Below, piece after piece: positions 15,029 through 23,968 of a stretch of 64,000 bases of DNA. The notes beneath the pieces are model-generated. The model was given only the letters and a program-made list of their open reading frames with translations, did no database searches and had not been told where the DNA came from. Position 1 is the stretch's first letter. The number at the start of each line of letters is the position of its first letter. The stretch spans positions 383,060-447,059 of the forward strand of contig NZ_LMEW01000035.1 of assembly GCF_001426525.1 (NCBI RefSeq), read 5' to 3'. This stretch comes from Massilia sp. Root133 (GTDB taxonomy: Bacteria; Pseudomonadota; Gammaproteobacteria; Burkholderiales; Burkholderiaceae_D). The translations under genes were made by a program, and so were the position numbers.

Positions 15029-17554
15029 ATGCGCGACCAAACATTGAAGACAGGCCACGTGCGCGTGCGCGGCGCGCGCGAGCACAATCTGAAGAACGTC
15101 GACCTCGACATCCCGCGCGACGCGCTCGTCGTGTTCACGGGCGTGTCCGGCTCGGGCAAGTCGTCGCTCGCGTTCGGGACACTCTATGCGGAAGCGCAGC
15201 GGCGCTACCTGGAATCCGTCTCGCCCTACGCGCGCCGGCTGTTCCACCAGATGCCCGTGCCGGAAGTGGACGACATCGATGGCCTGCCGCCCGCCGTCGC
15301 CCTGCAACAGCAGCGCGGCACGCCGACGACGCGGTCCTCGGTCGGCAGCGTGTCGACCCTGTCGAACTCCCTGCGCATGCTGTACTCGCGCGCCGGCGAT
15401 TATCCGCCCGGCCAGGAGCTGCTGTACGCCGAATCGTTCTCGCCCAACACGGCGGAAGGCGCGTGTCCGCAATGCTCGGGACTTGGGCGCGTGTACGACG
15501 CGACGGAAGCGTCGATGGTGCCGGACGACAGCCTGACGATCCGCGAGCGCGCCGTCGCCGCGTGGCCGCCCGCGTGGCACGGCCAGAACCTGCGCGACAT
15601 CCTCGTCACCATGGGGTACGACGTTGACACGCCGTGGCGCGACCTGCCCAGGAAGGACCGCGACTGGATCCTGTTCACCGACGAGACGCCCACCGTGCCC
15701 GTGTACGCGGGCCTCACGCCGGAGGAAACGCGCCGCGCCCTGAAGCGCAAGGAGACGCCCAGCTACCAGGGCACGTTCAGCGGCGCGCGCCGCTACGTGC
15801 TGCAGACGTTCGCGAACACGGAAAGCGCGTCGATGAAGAAGCGCGTGGCACGCTACATGGTGAGCACGGAATGCCCGCTGTGCCAGGGCCGCCGCCTGCG
15901 CCAGGAAGCCTTGTCCGTGACGTTTGCCGGCTTGGACATCATGACCTTGTCGCGCGTCCCGCTGGACCGCCTGGCGCAGATGCTGCGTCCTTACGCGGAT
16001 GGAACGGCACCCAGGCGTGCCGATAAACACCCGGAGCAGCTGATCGTCACGCAGCGCATCGCCGCGGACCTGTGCGCGCGGCTCGACACGATGCTGGCGC
16101 TGGGCCTGGGCTACCTCGCGCTGGAACGCAGCACGCCGACCCTGTCGCCGGGAGAATTGCAGCGCCTGCGCCTCGCCACGCAGGTGAGGTCGAACCTGTT
16201 CGGCGTCGTGTACGTGCTGGACGAGCCGTCGGCCGGCCTGCATCCGGCCGACACGGAAGCGCTGCTGGATGCGCTCGCGCGCCTGAAGGCGGCCGGCAAT
16301 TCGCTGTTCGTCGTCGAGCACGCGCTCGATGTGATCCGGCACGCGGACTGGATCGTCGACGTCGGTCCGCAGGCAGGCGAGAAAGGCGGCCAGATTCTAT
16401 ATAGCGGCCCGCCCGATGGCCTGCGCGACGTGAAGGGCTCGCACACGCGGCGCTATCTGTTCACGGATGCGCAGGACGCCGTGCGCCCGCCGGAACGGAC
16501 CCCGCGCGAGCCGGCCGGGTGGCTGCGGCTGGAAGGCGTCACGCGCAACAACCTGCACGATCTCGCCGTCTGCTTCCCGCTCGGCGTGATGACGGGCGTG
16601 ACGGGCGTCTCCGGCTCCGGCAAGTCGACGCTCGTGAGCCAGGTGCTCGTCGACCTCGTCGGCGCGGCGCTTGGACAGGGAGCGGCCGACGCCGAGACGG
16701 AGGAAGGCATGGACCTGGAGCGCGAGGCCGACATCCCGACCGTCGGCCACATCGCGGGCCCCATGCACGGCATCCGCCGCCTCGTGCGCGTGGACCAGAG
16801 GCCGATCGGCCGCACCCCCCGGTCGAACCTCGCCACGTACACGGGCCTGTTCGACCAGGTGCGCAAACTGTTCGCGGCGACGCCGGCCGCGAAAAAGCGC
16901 CGCTACGACGCCGGCCGGTTCTCGTTCAATGTGGCGAAGGGCCGCTGCGAACATTGCGCGGGCGAGGGCTTCGTGATGGTCGAGCTGCTGTTCCTGCCGA
17001 GCGTGTACGCGCCTTGTCCCACATGCGGCGGCGCGCGCTACAACGCCGACACGCTGGCGATCCGCTACAACGACCGCAACATCGCGGACGTGCTGGGCAT
17101 GACGGTCGACGAGGCGCATGCGTTCTTCGCGGACGAGGAAGCCGTCGCGCGGCCGCTCTCCGTGCTGCGCGAGGTGGGGCTCGGTTATTTGCGGCTGGGG
17201 CAGAGCGCGACGGAGCTCTCGGGCGGCGAGGCGCAGCGCATCAAGCTGGCGACCGAACTGCAGCGCGCCGGCCGCGGCGGGACGCTGTACGTCCTGGACG
17301 AGCCGACGACGGGCCTGCACCCGCTCGACGCCGACCGCCTGCTGGCCCAGCTCGACCGTCTCGTGGATGCGGGCAACACCGTCATCATGGTCGAGCACAC
17401 GATGCGCGTGGTGGCTGCGTGCGACTGGGTGATCGACATCGGCCCGGGTGCGGGCGAGGCGGGCGGCAAGGTGGTGGCGGAGGGGCCGCCGGCGCAAGTC
17501 GCCAGGGAAAAGGGCAGCCGCACCGCGCCGTATCTTCGGCGATCTTTGTCGTAA
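15029..17554 (+). CDS. UvrA-like ATPase lacking the UvrB-binding insert (class II UvrA)
   Basis: An 841-residue member of the excinuclease subunit A family, about 100 residues shorter than housekeeping UvrA. It has two ABC ATPase cores: Walker A GVSGSGKSS (near 34) and GVSGSGKST (near 530), with signatures LSPGELQRL and LSGGEAQRI. The structural zinc Cys pairs are visible (CPQCSGLG, and CEHCAGEG with CPTCGGA). After the SVGSVSTLSNSLRMLYSRAGD segment the chain goes straight to the first zinc motif, so the UvrB-binding domain is missing. Paralogues of this class occur beside export or resistance genes and are proposed to act in DNA damage or drug tolerance. The start is chosen for CGGAG 9 bases upstream; an ATG 33 bases earlier is possible. 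Confidence 0.85.
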   Translation: MRDQTLKTGHVRVRGAREHNLKNVDLDIPRDALVVFTGVSGSGKSSLAFGTLYAEAQRRYLESVSPYARRLFHQMPVPEVDDIDGLPPAVALQQQRGTPTTRSSVGSVSTLSNSLRMLYSRAGDYPPGQELLYAESFSPNTAEGACPQCSGLGRVYDATEASMVPDDSLTIRERAVAAWPPAWHGQNLRDILVTMGYDVDTPWRDLPRKDRDWILFTDETPTVPVYAGLTPEETRRALKRKETPSYQGTFSGARRYVLQTFANTESASMKKRVARYMVSTECPLCQGRRLRQEALSVTFAGLDIMTLSRVPLDRLAQMLRPYADGTAPRRADKHPEQLIVTQRIAADLCARLDTMLALGLGYLALERSTPTLSPGELQRLRLATQVRSNLFGVVYVLDEPSAGLHPADTEALLDALARLKAAGNSLFVVEHALDVIRHADWIVDVGPQAGEKGGQILYSGPPDGLRDVKGSHTRRYLFTDAQDAVRPPERTPREPAGWLRLEGVTRNNLHDLAVCFPLGVMTGVTGVSGSGKSTLVSQVLVDLVGAALGQGAADAETEEGMDLEREADIPTVGHIAGPMHGIRRLVRVDQRPIGRTPRSNLATYTGLFDQVRKLFAATPAAKKRRYDAGRFSFNVAKGRCEHCAGEGFVMVELLFLPSVYAPCPTCGGARYNADTLAIRYNDRNIADVLGMTVDEAHAFFADEEAVARPLSVLREVGLGYLRLGQSATELSGGEAQRIKLATELQRAGRGGTLYVLDEPTTGLHPLDADRLLAQLDRLVDAGNTVIMVEHTMRVVAACDWVIDIGPGAGEAGGKVVAEGPPAQVAREKGSRTAPYLRRSLS

Positions 17555-17664
17555 ATACGTCGCAACGCCGTCGACTTGACAAAAAGTCACGTTCAAGCGA
17601 ACACCTCGGATTCTTTGCTTGCGTTACACTTGGGATATTTTTTTCATAAGAGTAACCACACAGC

Positions 17665-20600
17665 ATGCCCGGTTCGAGTATCGATAGTGACCAATTCCGC
17701 CGGATCCTGTCGCGCAACGTCGCCATGCCCCTGGGCATGGGCGTGCTCAGCGCGCTCGTCTTCGTCGGTATCATCGCCTACCTCATCAATGTCCTGAGCT
17801 GGGTCGAGCATTCCGAGCACGTGATCGGCCGCGCCAACGAGGTCAGCCGGTTGTCGTCCGACATGGAGGCCGGCATGCGCGGCTACGTGCTGTCCGGCGA
17901 CGACGATTTCCTCGAGCCTTACCTGTCGGCCAAGCCGCGCATGGATGCCGAGCTGAAGAATCTCGAGCGGCTCGTGGACGACAACCGGGCCCAGCTCGAC
18001 CGCATCGAGCGGGTGCGCGCGGCGCAGGCCCAGTGGCAGGCGTTCGCCGAAGAGATGATCGGCATGCGCGCCAAGAAGAGCGATTTCGTCGAGATCATCC
18101 AGAACATCAAGGCCGGCCGCGGCAAGATCCTGACCGACCAGGTCCGGCGCGAGTTCCTCGATTTCATCCTGGAAGAACAACGCATCCTGCAGGAACGGAA
18201 CGCGACGTCGCGCTCCGTGATCGCGTGGTCCGTCGCCGCCTTCCTCGCGTTCAGCCTGATCGTGGCCGGCCTGCTCGCCGTGTTCGGCCGGCGCGACCTG
18301 CAGGCGCTGTCCAAATCGTACGGCGATATCCTGCAGCACGAAGAAGACCACAATACCCAGCTGATGCAACAGGCGTGGCTGCGCTCGGGCCAGACGGAAC
18401 TGGTCGGGAAGACGACGGGTATCATCAGCCTGGAACCGCTGGCCGACGCCGTGCTGAACTATGTGGCGAACTACCTGAACGGCGTCGTGGCCGCGATGTA
18501 CGTGCGCGCGGAGGACGGTACGTTGACCCGCATCGGCGCGTACGGGTTCGCGCATGCGGACACGGACCGCGCGCGCATCGTGCATCCGACCGAGTCGCTG
18601 GCCGCGCAGGCCGCCAACCAGAACCGCATCGTCACCTTGCGCGACCTGCCGCCGGACTACATCAAGGTCGGTTCGGCGCTGGGCGAGACGGCGCCGCGCG
18701 AGCTCCTGATCGCGCCCGTGTCGAACTTCGGCAAGATCAAGGGCGTCATCGAGATCGGCTTCCTGCACGGCGTGCGCGAGCGCGACGTCCAGTTCATGGA
18801 GACGATCGCCGCGTCGGTCGGCGCCGCCGTCGCCAACGTGCTGCACCGCCAGCGCCTGCAGGCCGCGCTGGAAGAGCAGCAGGCCCTGAACGAGGAATTG
18901 CAAGTGCAGCAGGAAGAACTGCGCACGGCGAACGAAGAGCTGGAAGAACAGTCGCGCGCGCTGGAGGAATCGCAGTCGGCGCTGGAAAACCAGCAGGCCG
19001 AGCTGGAGCAGACGAACGAACAGCTGGCCGAGCAGGCCACCAACCTCGACAACAAGAACAGCGCGCTGGTGCAGGCCCAGGAACAGTTGCGCGAGCGGGC
19101 GCTGGAACTGGAGCGCGCGAGCCGCTACAAGTCCGAGTTTCTCGCGAACATGTCGCACGAACTGCGCACGCCGCTGAACTCGTCGCTGATCCTGGCGAAA
19201 CTGCTGGCCGACAATACGGCCGGCAATTTGAACGACGAGCAGGTGCGCTTCGCCCAGACGATTTATTCGGCGGGCAATGATCTGCTGAACCTGATCAACG
19301 ACATCCTCGACATCTCGAAGGTCGAGGCCGGCAAGCTGGAGCTCGTGCCGGAAGACCTGCCGCTGCGCCGCGTCATCGAGGGCCTGGCCCGCGTGTTCGA
19401 ACCGCTTGCGCGCCAGAAGAGCCTGGACTTCAGCCTGACGGTCGAGCCGGACGTGCCGATCAGCATCCACACGGACCGCCAGCGCCTGGAGCAGATCCTC
19501 AAGAACCTGCTGTCGAACGCCGTCAAGTTCACGGACAAGGGCAAGGTGCATCTCACCGTGAGCGCCAACACGGATGGCTGGATCCAGTTCACCGTGCAGG
19601 ATTCCGGCATCGGCATCGCGCCCGAGCAGCAGGACAAGATCTTCGACGCGTTCCACCAGGCCGACGGCTCCACCGCGCGCAAATACGGCGGCACGGGCCT
19701 GGGCCTGTCCATCTCGCGCGACCTGACCGCTTTGTTGGGCGGCACCCTGACGCTCACGAGTGCGCCGGGCGAGGGCAGTACGTTCGTGCTGAGCCTGCCG
19801 CGCAACGGCACCGTCGCCGCGACGCCGCCCGTGCTGCCGCCGGCGCAGCCGCCCGTGCGCGCACCCGTGCCGGAACCGGAGCCGGTAGCGCCGGCGCAGG
19901 GCCTGGCGTTGCCGGCGTTTGCCGACGACCGCGCCCAGCCCGCCGCCGGCGTGCGCACGGTGCTCGTGGTCGAGGACGAGCCGGAATTCGCGCGCATCCT
20001 GTACGGCCTTGCTCACGACATGGAATTCCGCTGCCTCGTCGCGCTGACGGCACAGGAAGGCCTGGAACTGGCGACGAACGAGAGTCCCGACGCGATCCTG
20101 CTCGACATCCGCCTGCCGGACGGCTCCGGCCTGTCCGTGCTGCAACAGCTGAAGGACAATCCGGGCACGCGCCACATCCCCGTCCACGTCGTCTCGAGCC
20201 AGGAGAACGGCGGCGAGGCGCTGCACCTGGGCGCGATCGGCTACGCACTGAAACCGACGTCGCGCGAGCAGCTGGAAGACGTGTTCCGCAAGCTGAAGGA
20301 CAAGTCGTCGCAGGAAATGAAACGCGTGCTGCTCGTGGAAGACGACGAACGCCAGCGCGACAGCGTCGTGCAATTGATTTCCGATACGGACGTCGAGATC
20401 GCGGCCGTCGGGTCCGGCACGGAAGCGCTGGACCTGTTGCGCACGCAGACGTTCGACTGCATGATCATCGACTTGAAGCTGCCGGACATGCAGGGTAACG
20501 AGTTGCTCAAGCGTATGTCGTTGGAAGAACTGTGTTCGTTCCCGCCCGTCATCGTGTACACGGGACGCAATCTGACCCGCGACGAGGAAGCGGAACTGCT

Positions 20601-21135
20601 GAAATATTCGCGCTCGATTATCATCAAGGGTGCGCGCTCGCCGGAGCGCCTGCTGGACGAGGTCACGCTGTTCCTGCACAAGGTGGAATCGGAACTGTCG
20701 TCGGAACGCCAGTCGATGCTCAAGACGGTGCGCGGACGCGACCGCGTGTTCGAAGGCCGCACGATCCTGCTCGTGGACGATGACGTGCGCAATGTGTTCG
20801 CGTTGACCAGTGCCCTGGAGCAACGCGGCGCCAGGGTGGAGGTGGGGCGCAATGGGTATGAAGCCATTGCCAAGCTCGATGAACATGAGTCGATCGACCT
20901 GGTCCTGATGGACGTGATGATGCCGGGCATGGACGGACTGGAAGCGACGCGTCGCATCCGCCAGGACAAGCGCTTCGCGCGCCTCCCGATCATCGCGATC
21001 ACGGCGAAGGCGATGAAGGACGACCAGGAACAATGCCTGGCCGCCGGCGCCAATGACTATCTCGCCAAGCCGATCGACCTGACCCGGCTGTACTCGCTGC
21101 TGCGCGTGTGGATGCCGACGCTGGAGCGCATTTGA
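17665..21135 (+). CDS. hybrid sensor histidine kinase: CHASE3-GAF-HisKA-HATPase-REC-REC-REC
   Basis: A 1156-residue membrane-anchored kinase. A transmembrane helix lies at about 22-44, a CHASE3-type periplasmic sensor at about 45-185 (with the GMRGYVLSGDDDFLEPY motif), and a second helix at about 187-210. A GAF domain spans about 240-395 and a long Gln/Glu-rich coiled coil about 395-480. HisKA has the phosphorylated His in MSHELRTPLN (near 498), and HATPase has DSGIGIAPEQ and GGTGLGLSISR. After a Pro-rich linker come three receivers with acceptor Asp in ILLDIRLPDG, MIIDLKLPDM and LVLMDVMMPG, each with its acidic pocket. The stop overlaps the cheR start, so it heads a four-gene signalling operon. 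The sensed signal is unknown. The three receivers imply a multistep relay or sink function. Confidence 0.92.
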   Translation: MPGSSIDSDQFRRILSRNVAMPLGMGVLSALVFVGIIAYLINVLSWVEHSEHVIGRANEVSRLSSDMEAGMRGYVLSGDDDFLEPYLSAKPRMDAELKNLERLVDDNRAQLDRIERVRAAQAQWQAFAEEMIGMRAKKSDFVEIIQNIKAGRGKILTDQVRREFLDFILEEQRILQERNATSRSVIAWSVAAFLAFSLIVAGLLAVFGRRDLQALSKSYGDILQHEEDHNTQLMQQAWLRSGQTELVGKTTGIISLEPLADAVLNYVANYLNGVVAAMYVRAEDGTLTRIGAYGFAHADTDRARIVHPTESLAAQAANQNRIVTLRDLPPDYIKVGSALGETAPRELLIAPVSNFGKIKGVIEIGFLHGVRERDVQFMETIAASVGAAVANVLHRQRLQAALEEQQALNEELQVQQEELRTANEELEEQSRALEESQSALENQQAELEQTNEQLAEQATNLDNKNSALVQAQEQLRERALELERASRYKSEFLANMSHELRTPLNSSLILAKLLADNTAGNLNDEQVRFAQTIYSAGNDLLNLINDILDISKVEAGKLELVPEDLPLRRVIEGLARVFEPLARQKSLDFSLTVEPDVPISIHTDRQRLEQILKNLLSNAVKFTDKGKVHLTVSANTDGWIQFTVQDSGIGIAPEQQDKIFDAFHQADGSTARKYGGTGLGLSISRDLTALLGGTLTLTSAPGEGSTFVLSLPRNGTVAATPPVLPPAQPPVRAPVPEPEPVAPAQGLALPAFADDRAQPAAGVRTVLVVEDEPEFARILYGLAHDMEFRCLVALTAQEGLELATNESPDAILLDIRLPDGSGLSVLQQLKDNPGTRHIPVHVVSSQENGGEALHLGAIGYALKPTSREQLEDVFRKLKDKSSQEMKRVLLVEDDERQRDSVVQLISDTDVEIAAVGSGTEALDLLRTQTFDCMIIDLKLPDMQGNELLKRMSLEELCSFPPVIVYTGRNLTRDEEAELLKYSRSIIIKGARSPERLLDEVTLFLHKVESELSSERQSMLKTVRGRDRVFEGRTILLVDDDVRNVFALTSALEQRGARVEVGRNGYEAIAKLDEHESIDLVLMDVMMPGMDGLEATRRIRQDKRFARLPIIAITAKAMKDDQEQCLAAGANDYLAKPIDLTRLYSLLRVWMPTLERI

Positions 21136-21971
21136 AAAAGACAATGCACAGCCTGCCAAGCGACGACATCGAGTTGCGGATGCTGGTCGAGGCTGTCTAC
21201 CTCAAGTACAACTACGATTTCCGCGACTACACGGGCGCCTCGCAAAAGCGCCGCGTGCTTGCCGCGTTGCGCGCGATGGAATGCGAAACGATCTCGGCTT
21301 TGCAGGCGCGCGTCATGCACGACCCTGCCGCGTTCGCGCAGCTATTGCAGTTTTTGACCATCCCGGTGACGGAAATGTTCCGCGACCCGGATTATTATCT
21401 GGCTGTACGCCGGCTCGTCGTGCCGTTCCTGAAGACGTACCCGTCGCTGAACGTGTGGGTGGCCGGCTGCAGTACGGGCGAGGAAGTGGTTTCGCTCGCG
21501 ATCCTGCTGCACGAGGAGGGCCTGCTGGAGCGCACGCAGATGTACGCGACCGACATCAATCCGGAGTCGCTGGAAGCGGCACGACGCGGCGTGATGCCGC
21601 TGGATAAGATGCGCGTGTACACGGAGAATTACCAGAAGGCGGGCGGCACGCGCGCGTTTTCCGATTACTACACGGCGGCCTATGGCGGCGCGCTGTTCGA
21701 CCGCGCGCTCGTCGAGAACGTCACGTTCGCGGACCACAGCCTCGCCACGGACAGCGTGTTCGCGGAGACGCATTTCATCAGCTGCCGCAACGTGATGATC
21801 TACTTTAACCGGCGCCTGCAGGACCGGGTGCTGGGCCTGTTCCACGAATCGCTGTGCCACCGCGGCTTTCTCGGCCTCGGCAGCAAGGAAAGCATCGACT
21901 TTTCCACGTATGCCCGGCAATTCGAGCCGCTCGCGCGGCGGGAACGGGTGTTCCGCAAGGCGGCGCCATGA
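21132..21971 (+). CDS. CheR-type protein-glutamate O-methyltransferase
   Basis: A SAM-dependent methyltransferase of the CheR family, about 279 residues. The N-terminal helical domain ends at TIPVTEMFRDPDYY. The SAM site is WVAGCSTGEEVVSLAI, with Y-A-T-D-I-N-P acidic loop and the C-terminal CRNVMIYF motif. A TTG overlapping the preceding TGA (GGAG 5 bases upstream) is the likeliest start; an ATG 12 bases later (MHSLPSDD) is the alternative. The gene overlaps the CheB gene by ATGA. No chemoreceptor, CheW or CheA is nearby in this operon, so it probably modifies the kinase or another partner rather than serving flagellar chemotaxis. That role is inferred. Confidence 0.88.
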   Translation: MKKTMHSLPSDDIELRMLVEAVYLKYNYDFRDYTGASQKRRVLAALRAMECETISALQARVMHDPAAFAQLLQFLTIPVTEMFRDPDYYLAVRRLVVPFLKTYPSLNVWVAGCSTGEEVVSLAILLHEEGLLERTQMYATDINPESLEAARRGVMPLDKMRVYTENYQKAGGTRAFSDYYTAAYGGALFDRALVENVTFADHSLATDSVFAETHFISCRNVMIYFNRRLQDRVLGLFHESLCHRGFLGLGSKESIDFSTYARQFEPLARRERVFRKAAP

Positions 21972-22600
21972 GCCCCGGCTTCGATCCCGGTCCGCAGGAA
22001 GGCGCGCTGCGCGCGGCACTGCGCGGACGGCGCTTCGAGGCCGTCGTGATCGGCGGCTCGGCCGGCGGCGTGGATGCGCTCGTCGCGCTGCTGCCCGCGA
22101 TTCCGGCGGCCTATTCTTTGCCCGTGTTCTGCATCCTGCACATGCCAGGCGACCGCGAAAGCCGCCTGGCCGAGCTGTTCGACGAGCGCCTGCCCGTGCG
22201 CGTGAAGGAGGCGGCCGACAAGGAAGAGATCGTGCCCGGCACCGTGTACTTCGCCGCACCGGGCTACCATCTGTCCGTCGAACGCGACCGCACGTTCTCG
22301 ATCAGTTGCGAGCCGCCCGTGCACTTCGCGCGGCCCGCGATCGACGTGCTGATGGAATCCAGCGCGGACGCCTACGGTCCGGCCCTGGCCGGCATCCTGC
22401 TCACGGGCGCGAACCACGACGGCGCCGACGGCATGGCCCACATCCGCGCGCGCGGCGGCTTCACCGTCGTGCAAGATCCCGCCGACGCCCAGGTGCCCAC
22501 GATGCCCGTGACCGCCATCAACCGCTGCAAACCGAACCTGATACTGCCTCTGGCGCGCATCCACGCCTTGTTGCCCATGTTGGAGATGAATGAACCATGA
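21968..22600 (+). CDS. CheB-type methylesterase domain protein without receiver domain
   Basis: 210 residues covering only the CheB catalytic domain. The active-site residues can be placed: Ser31 in IGGSAGG, His58 in CILHMP and Asp151 in TGANHDGADG. The PTMP-x-x-A-I element near the C-terminus also fits. Classical CheB has an N-terminal receiver that inhibits the esterase until phosphorylated; this one lacks it, so activity may be constitutive or controlled by the receivers of the flanking kinases. The ATG overlaps the cheR stop (ATGA), and its own stop overlaps the next start (ATGA), so the genes are tightly coupled. Confidence 0.9.
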   Translation: MSPGFDPGPQEGALRAALRGRRFEAVVIGGSAGGVDALVALLPAIPAAYSLPVFCILHMPGDRESRLAELFDERLPVRVKEAADKEEIVPGTVYFAAPGYHLSVERDRTFSISCEPPVHFARPAIDVLMESSADAYGPALAGILLTGANHDGADGMAHIRARGGFTVVQDPADAQVPTMPVTAINRCKPNLILPLARIHALLPMLEMNEP

Positions 22601-23814
22601 GCGCACATGACCCCAGTAAATTGCTGATCGTCGACGACCTGCCGGAAAACCTGCGCGCCCTCGACGCGCTGATCCGCGACGAGCAGCGCCTCGTGTTCCA
22701 GGCCCAGTCCGGCGAGGAAGCCCTGTCCCTGATGCTCGAACACGAGTTCGCGCTGGCCATCCTCGACGTGCAGATGCCCGGCATGGACGGCTTCGAACTC
22801 GCCGAGCTGATGCGTTCCACCTCGCGCACCCGCAATATCCCGATCGTGTTCGTGTCCGCCGCCGGCCGCGAGCTGAACTATGCGTTCAAGGGCTACGAGA
22901 CGGGCGCCGTCGATTTTCTCTATAAACCGCTGGACCCGGACGCCGTGCGCAGCAAGGTGCACGTGTTCGTCACGCTGGACCAGCAGCGGCGCGAGATGCA
23001 GCGCCAGATGGAAGCGCTGGAAGCGGCGCGGCGCGAGCAGGAGGTGCTGCTGGGCGAGCTGAACGCGACGCAGGCCGAGCTGCAGCGCTCGCTGCGCATG
23101 CGCGACGAATTCATGTCCCTCGTCGCGCACGAGCTGCGCACGCCACTCAACACGCTGTTCCTGGAAACCCAAATGCGCAGCCTGCAACTGAAGCGGGGCA
23201 ATTTGCCGGCGTTCAATCCGGACCATATGAACAGCATGATCAAGCGCGACGAGCGCCAGATCAAGGCGATGATCCGCCTGATCGACGACATGCTGGACGT
23301 CTCGCGCATGAAGAGCGGGACGCTCTCCATCCGTCCCGCCAGGGTCGAACTGATGGCCTTGCTGGAGCGCGTGGTGAACGATTTGTCGTTGCAGGCCGCG
23401 GCAGCCGGCGCCAACGTCGTGCTGGCGCCGCATCACCCGGTCGAAGGATTCTGGGACGAATTCCGTATCGAACAGGTCGTCGTCAACCTGCTGACCAATG
23501 CGATGCGCTATGGCGGCGGCGGCGCGGTCGAGGTCAGTGTCCATGCTGAGGGTTGCAACGTCCGCATCGCCGTGCGCGACCACGGCAAGGGCATCGCGCC
23601 CGACTTCATCGAACGCATCTTCGAACCCTACGAGCGCGGCGCGAAAAGCGGCGAGCCGAAGGGCCTGGGCCTGGGCCTGTACATCTCGCGCCAGCTGGCC
23701 GTGTCGCATGGCGGCCAGTTGACGGCCGAGAGCACGCCGGGGCAGGGGGCGACGTTCAGCCTCGTCCTGCCGTGCACGGAAACGGCGTTGCAGCCGGCGG
23801 CCGCGCCTGCCTGA
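22597..23814 (+). CDS. response regulator-histidine kinase fusion (REC-HisKA-HATPase)
   Basis: A 405-residue soluble protein. The receiver spans 8-120, with acidic pair DD at 13-14, phospho-acceptor Asp57 in AILDVQMPG and Lys110 in FLYKPLD. A coiled coil runs about 125-170. HisKA has His178 in SLVAHELRTPLN. HATPase has NLLTNAMRYG (N box), RDHGKGIAP (G1) and GLGLGLYISRQ (G2). There are no membrane helices, so it is probably driven by phosphotransfer from the upstream hybrid kinase. It is the last gene of the four-gene operon and overlaps cheB by ATGA. The output target is not encoded nearby, since no DNA-binding regulator follows. Confidence 0.9.
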   Translation: MSAHDPSKLLIVDDLPENLRALDALIRDEQRLVFQAQSGEEALSLMLEHEFALAILDVQMPGMDGFELAELMRSTSRTRNIPIVFVSAAGRELNYAFKGYETGAVDFLYKPLDPDAVRSKVHVFVTLDQQRREMQRQMEALEAARREQEVLLGELNATQAELQRSLRMRDEFMSLVAHELRTPLNTLFLETQMRSLQLKRGNLPAFNPDHMNSMIKRDERQIKAMIRLIDDMLDVSRMKSGTLSIRPARVELMALLERVVNDLSLQAAAAGANVVLAPHHPVEGFWDEFRIEQVVVNLLTNAMRYGGGGAVEVSVHAEGCNVRIAVRDHGKGIAPDFIERIFEPYERGAKSGEPKGLGLGLYISRQLAVSHGGQLTAESTPGQGATFSLVLPCTETALQPAAAPA

Positions 23815-23837
23815 TCCTTGTGCCGCCAATGCCCCCG

Positions 23838-23865
23838 ATAGGCACACGCTATCCACGTCTGATAG
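23838..23865 (+). promoter_or_regulatory. candidate OxyR operator upstream of ahpC
   Basis: ATAG (23838-23841), 7 bases, CTAT (23849-23852), 9 bases, ATAG (23862-23865). The first pair matches the ATAG-N7-CTAT half operator of OxyR exactly. The second half is off by two bases in spacing and lacks a clean fourth quarter-site. The position, about 35 bases above the -35 box of ahpC, suits activation. Confidence 0.45.
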
Positions 23866-23898
23866 CTAAAATTAATTGATAGAATCTGTTCAATCAAT

Positions 23899-23927
23899 TT
23901 CACATGAATGGTGTGACAGGGTATAGT
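23899..23927 (+). promoter_or_regulatory. sigma-70-type promoter of ahpC
   Basis: TTCACA (23899-23904), a 17-base spacer, then TATAGT (23922-23927). Spacing is ideal and both boxes are near consensus. The predicted start of transcription is about 35 bases before the ahpC ATG. Confidence 0.7.
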
Positions 23928-23968
23928 TCACACCTAAGCTTTTTTTAACCCCGAAAGAGGAGTACTGA

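Noticed and set aside
12218..16342. A 1374-codon open frame on the minus strand across the glycosyltransferase, reductase and uvrA genes
   Set aside because: Arg/His-rich composition, no motifs, and it spans three well-supported plus-strand genes. It is an antisense artefact of GC bias.
17575..17664. TTGACA at 17575 as the -35 box of the hybrid kinase gene
   Set aside because: No acceptable -10 hexamer lies 16-18 bases downstream (GAACAC occurs there), so I did not list it as a promoter.
17644..21159. A 1171-codon minus-strand frame opposite the hybrid kinase
   Set aside because: It mirrors the kinase coding sequence codon by codon. It contains no recognisable domain.
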